Origin: Candidatus Bathyarchaeota archaeon
GTDB lineage: Archaea > Thermoproteota > Bathyarchaeia > TCS64
DNA: 7,105 nt
Direction of reading: 5' to 3'
Assembly (NCBI GenBank): GCA_030669135.1
Contig: DAOVEE010000093.1
Location: forward strand, 1-7,105
In this document: piece by piece, positions 6,074 to 7,105 of the stretch
Position numbering within the stretch: the first letter of the stretch is position 1
Layout of the letters: the number at the start of each line of letters is the position of its first letter
Position numbers and translations under genes: made by a program
Notes under the pieces: generated by a model
Databases searched by the model: none
What the model saw: only the letters and a program-made list of their open reading frames with translations
What the model was told of the DNA's origin: nothing

Positions 6074-6478
6074 CTACCCTGTGAGGGGCGTGAGGGTGTA
6101 GTTCACCTCTCTCACGCCCTTCACCGTCTTGGATCTGGTCACGAAGTTCATCACTATCTCCGAGTCGCCCTTCACCAGGAATATCTCGATGCAGAGTCCC
6201 TCCTCTATGTGTAGGTGCATGTTCCCGAAGATGATGTTATCGAACCCGTTCCTGAGGTCGAGTATGCCAAGATGGCTGCTGGCGCTCTCCGTCTCGGATA
6301 TGATGGTCACCGTGGACATCACCTGCCCCCTCTGCCGGCTCTGGAGCGAGAACTGGCTGAGGCTGTCCCTGACGGCGAGCCTCAGCGCCTCGGACCTGCT
6401 TGAGAACCCTGACTTCTCCACGAACGTGTCCAGTCTCTCCAGCAGCTCCGGCGTCAGACTCACGCTGATAACGGTCAT
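6074..6478 (-). CDS. NikR-like metal-responsive ribbon-helix-helix regulator with an altered metal site
   Basis: A 134-residue protein with the NikR layout: an N-terminal ribbon-helix-helix DNA-binding domain (strand MTVISVSL, helices ELLERLDTFVEKS and SRSEALRLAVRDSL, about 1-40) and a C-terminal ACT-like metal-binding domain. In E. coli NikR nickel is held by H76, H87, H89 and C95. Here H88, H90 and C96 match the last three in MHLHIEEGLC with the same spacing, but the place of H76 is N77 (DLRNGFD). KGVREVNYTLTP is the usual ending. The gene is divergent from a metal-transport ATPase and lies 43 bases upstream of, and on the same strand as, the hydroxylase operon. It may control either or both, or itself through the repeats at 6483-6525. 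Nickel is not assured as the ligand, so I give no gene symbol. No ribosome binding site precedes the ATG at 6478. Confidence 0.88.
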   Translation of the reverse strand: MTVISVSLTPELLERLDTFVEKSGFSSRSEALRLAVRDSLSQFSLQSRQRGQVMSTVTIISETESASSHLGILDLRNGFDNIIFGNMHLHIEEGLCIEIFLVKGDSEIVMNFVTRSKTVKGVREVNYTLTPLTG

Positions 6479-6482
6479 GGTT

Positions 6483-6525
6483 TAATAAAAAACCTGCATA
6501 TTATTAATAATTTCTAATAAAAAAC
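6483..6525. repeat. Direct repeat pair flanking a palindrome in the divergent promoter region
   Basis: TAATAAAAAAC occurs at 6483-6493 and again, exactly, at 6515-6525, 32 bases apart (close to three helical turns). Between them lies the 12-base perfect palindrome ATTATTAATAAT at 6500-6511. Relative to the nikR-like start codon the three elements cover about -5 to -15, -22 to -33 and -37 to -47, so the palindrome coincides with the expected TATA position and the repeats bracket it. This would suit an operator bound by a ribbon-helix-helix dimer or tetramer. The region is very AT-rich, so chance similarity is possible. Confidence 0.5.
6498..6507 (-). promoter_or_regulatory. TATA-like box for the nikR-like gene
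   Basis: TTAATAATAT on the minus strand lies 20-29 bases upstream of the ATG at 6478, within the palindrome. No Shine-Dalgarno sequence precedes that ATG, so a leaderless transcript starting at or near the A is likely. The exact box cannot be fixed in so AT-rich a stretch. Confidence 0.4.
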
Positions 6526-6531
6526 AGCCAA

Positions 6532-6553
6532 TTTATAGCATTAACTTAATAAA
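6532..6553 (+). promoter_or_regulatory. Candidate promoter of the P1B-type ATPase gene
   Basis: Two TATA-like stretches face the ATPase gene: TTTATAG at 6532-6538 and CTTAATAAA at 6545-6553. The first would start transcription near 6561 and give a leader of about 30 bases that includes the weak ribosome site GAAGGA (6571-6576); the second would start near 6575. Between and overlapping them is the inverted repeat ATTAA-C-TTAAT (6540-6550), a possible second regulator site. Which box is used cannot be told from sequence. Confidence 0.35.
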
Positions 6554-6590
6554 CCCTCGGTCAGCGGAAAGAAGGAAGCCGGCTGATAAG

Positions 6591-7105
6591 ATGCCAGAAA
6601 ACAGCCACGACGAAGAACACGTCTGCACCTCCTGCGGCCATGATCACCGCAGTCATGATGAAACTCCGAGCGAGGCGTGTGTATCATGCGACATCGGGCC
6701 GGAGCCGGCCTGCACAACTTGTGAGCGGAGCCGGGAGTCGTCGCACGGTCACTTACACGAGAAAAGGGGGTGGATCACCCTCATCGCGGCAGGCGCAGCC
6801 ATTGCCCTAGGCATCATACTCGAATCCCTCGGAGCATACCCTGAGGCATCTCAGAGTCTTCTGGTAGCAGCCATGGCAGTCACGGGCTACCCCCTGGCCG
6901 AGAGAGGATTCAGGAGCCTGCTGAAAGGCAACATAGGTATCAACCTCCTCGTGACGATCGCAGCAGTAGGGGCGACCGTTATCGGCCTATACCAAGAAGG
7001 CGCGTTGGTGGTGTTCCTGTTCAGCATATCCCTGAGGCTTGAGGTCATCGCATCCGAGCGGGCGCGGCACGCCATCGAGGCGCTGATGGAGCTCAGGCCC
7101 GAGAT
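6591..7105 (+). CDS. Heavy-metal P1B-type ATPase (Zn/Cd/Co class), N-terminal part, with Cys/His-rich tail
   Basis: The first 171 residues of a metal-transporting P-type ATPase; the frame is open at the window end. The cytosolic N-terminus (1-59) has three CxxC motifs (C12-C15, C30-C33, C41-C44) and eight His, including HDH and HGHLH, but no classical GMTCxxC ferredoxin-fold metal domain. Hydrophobic segments follow at about 61-77, 89-102 and 117-148. The third contains INLLVTIAAVGATVIG and EGALVVFLFS, then LE and SERARHAIEALMELRPE, which is the hallmark of CadA/ZntA/CoaT-type pumps. The ion-selecting CPC/SPC motif, the DKTG phosphorylation site and the ATP site lie beyond the window, so zinc, cadmium, cobalt or another divalent metal are all possible. 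The ATG at 6591 begins the Cys/His-rich tail; the preceding ribosome site is weak. The divergent nikR-like neighbour suggests metal-controlled expression. Confidence 0.88.
   Translation, partial: MPENSHDEEHVCTSCGHDHRSHDETPSEACVSCDIGPEPACTTCERSRESSHGHLHEKRGWITLIAAGAAIALGIILESLGAYPEASQSLLVAAMAVTGYPLAERGFRSLLKGNIGINLLVTIAAVGATVIGLYQEGALVVFLFSISLRLEVIASERARHAIEALMELRPE

Noticed and set aside
6479..6590. Classical NikR operator (GTATGA-N16-TCATAC)
   Set aside because: Neither half-site appears in the gap; the repeats present have a different sequence and spacing.
6887..7075. A 62-codon minus-strand open frame
   Set aside because: It is the antisense of the ATPase membrane segments, whose plus-strand translation matches the P1B family.

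Overview
The window looks archaeal, probably a TACK-type (Thermoproteota-like) lineage. Genes are GC-rich with heavy use of AGG/AGA and ATA codons. Internal operon genes carry strong GGAGG-type ribosome binding sites, while the first genes of units (coxL-like, nikR-like) lack one and have TATA-like boxes about 25-30 bases before the start codon, as in leaderless archaeal transcripts. The lineage is an inference from these traits and was not tested by any search.

Left half, plus strand (1-1715): the C-terminal part of an FAD subunit of a molybdenum hydroxylase (xanthine dehydrogenase/CO dehydrogenase family), a [2Fe-2S] subunit, and an XdhC-type maturation protein. The XdhC reading frame has no ATG, GTG or TTG where its conserved N-terminus must begin. 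The large molybdenum subunit of this first enzyme is not in the window and may lie further left.

Right half, minus strand (6478 down to 1712): a NikR-like ribbon-helix-helix regulator, then a complete second hydroxylase in the order large (Mo), medium (FAD), small ([2Fe-2S]), then a MocA-like cytidylyltransferase that would make the molybdopterin cytosine dinucleotide cofactor. These genes are separated by 3 to 43 bases and look like one operon. The two clusters converge: the stop codons of xdhC and mocA share one CTAG (1712-1715). One cluster thus carries XdhC and the other MocA, so the pair may share maturation factors. The substrate of either enzyme cannot be read from the sequence. The large subunit lacks the AYRCSFR loop of form I CO dehydrogenase and the purine-contacting Glu of xanthine dehydrogenase.

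Right edge, plus strand (6591-7105, open at the window end): the N-terminus of a heavy-metal P1B-type ATPase, divergent from the nikR-like gene, with a Cys/His-rich tail holding three CxxC motifs. The 112-base AT-rich gap between them (6479-6590) holds an 11-base direct repeat spaced 32 bases apart around a 12-base palindrome, a candidate shared control region. No stretch over 300 bases lacks a gene. I saw no tRNA, rRNA, CRISPR array or insertion sequence.
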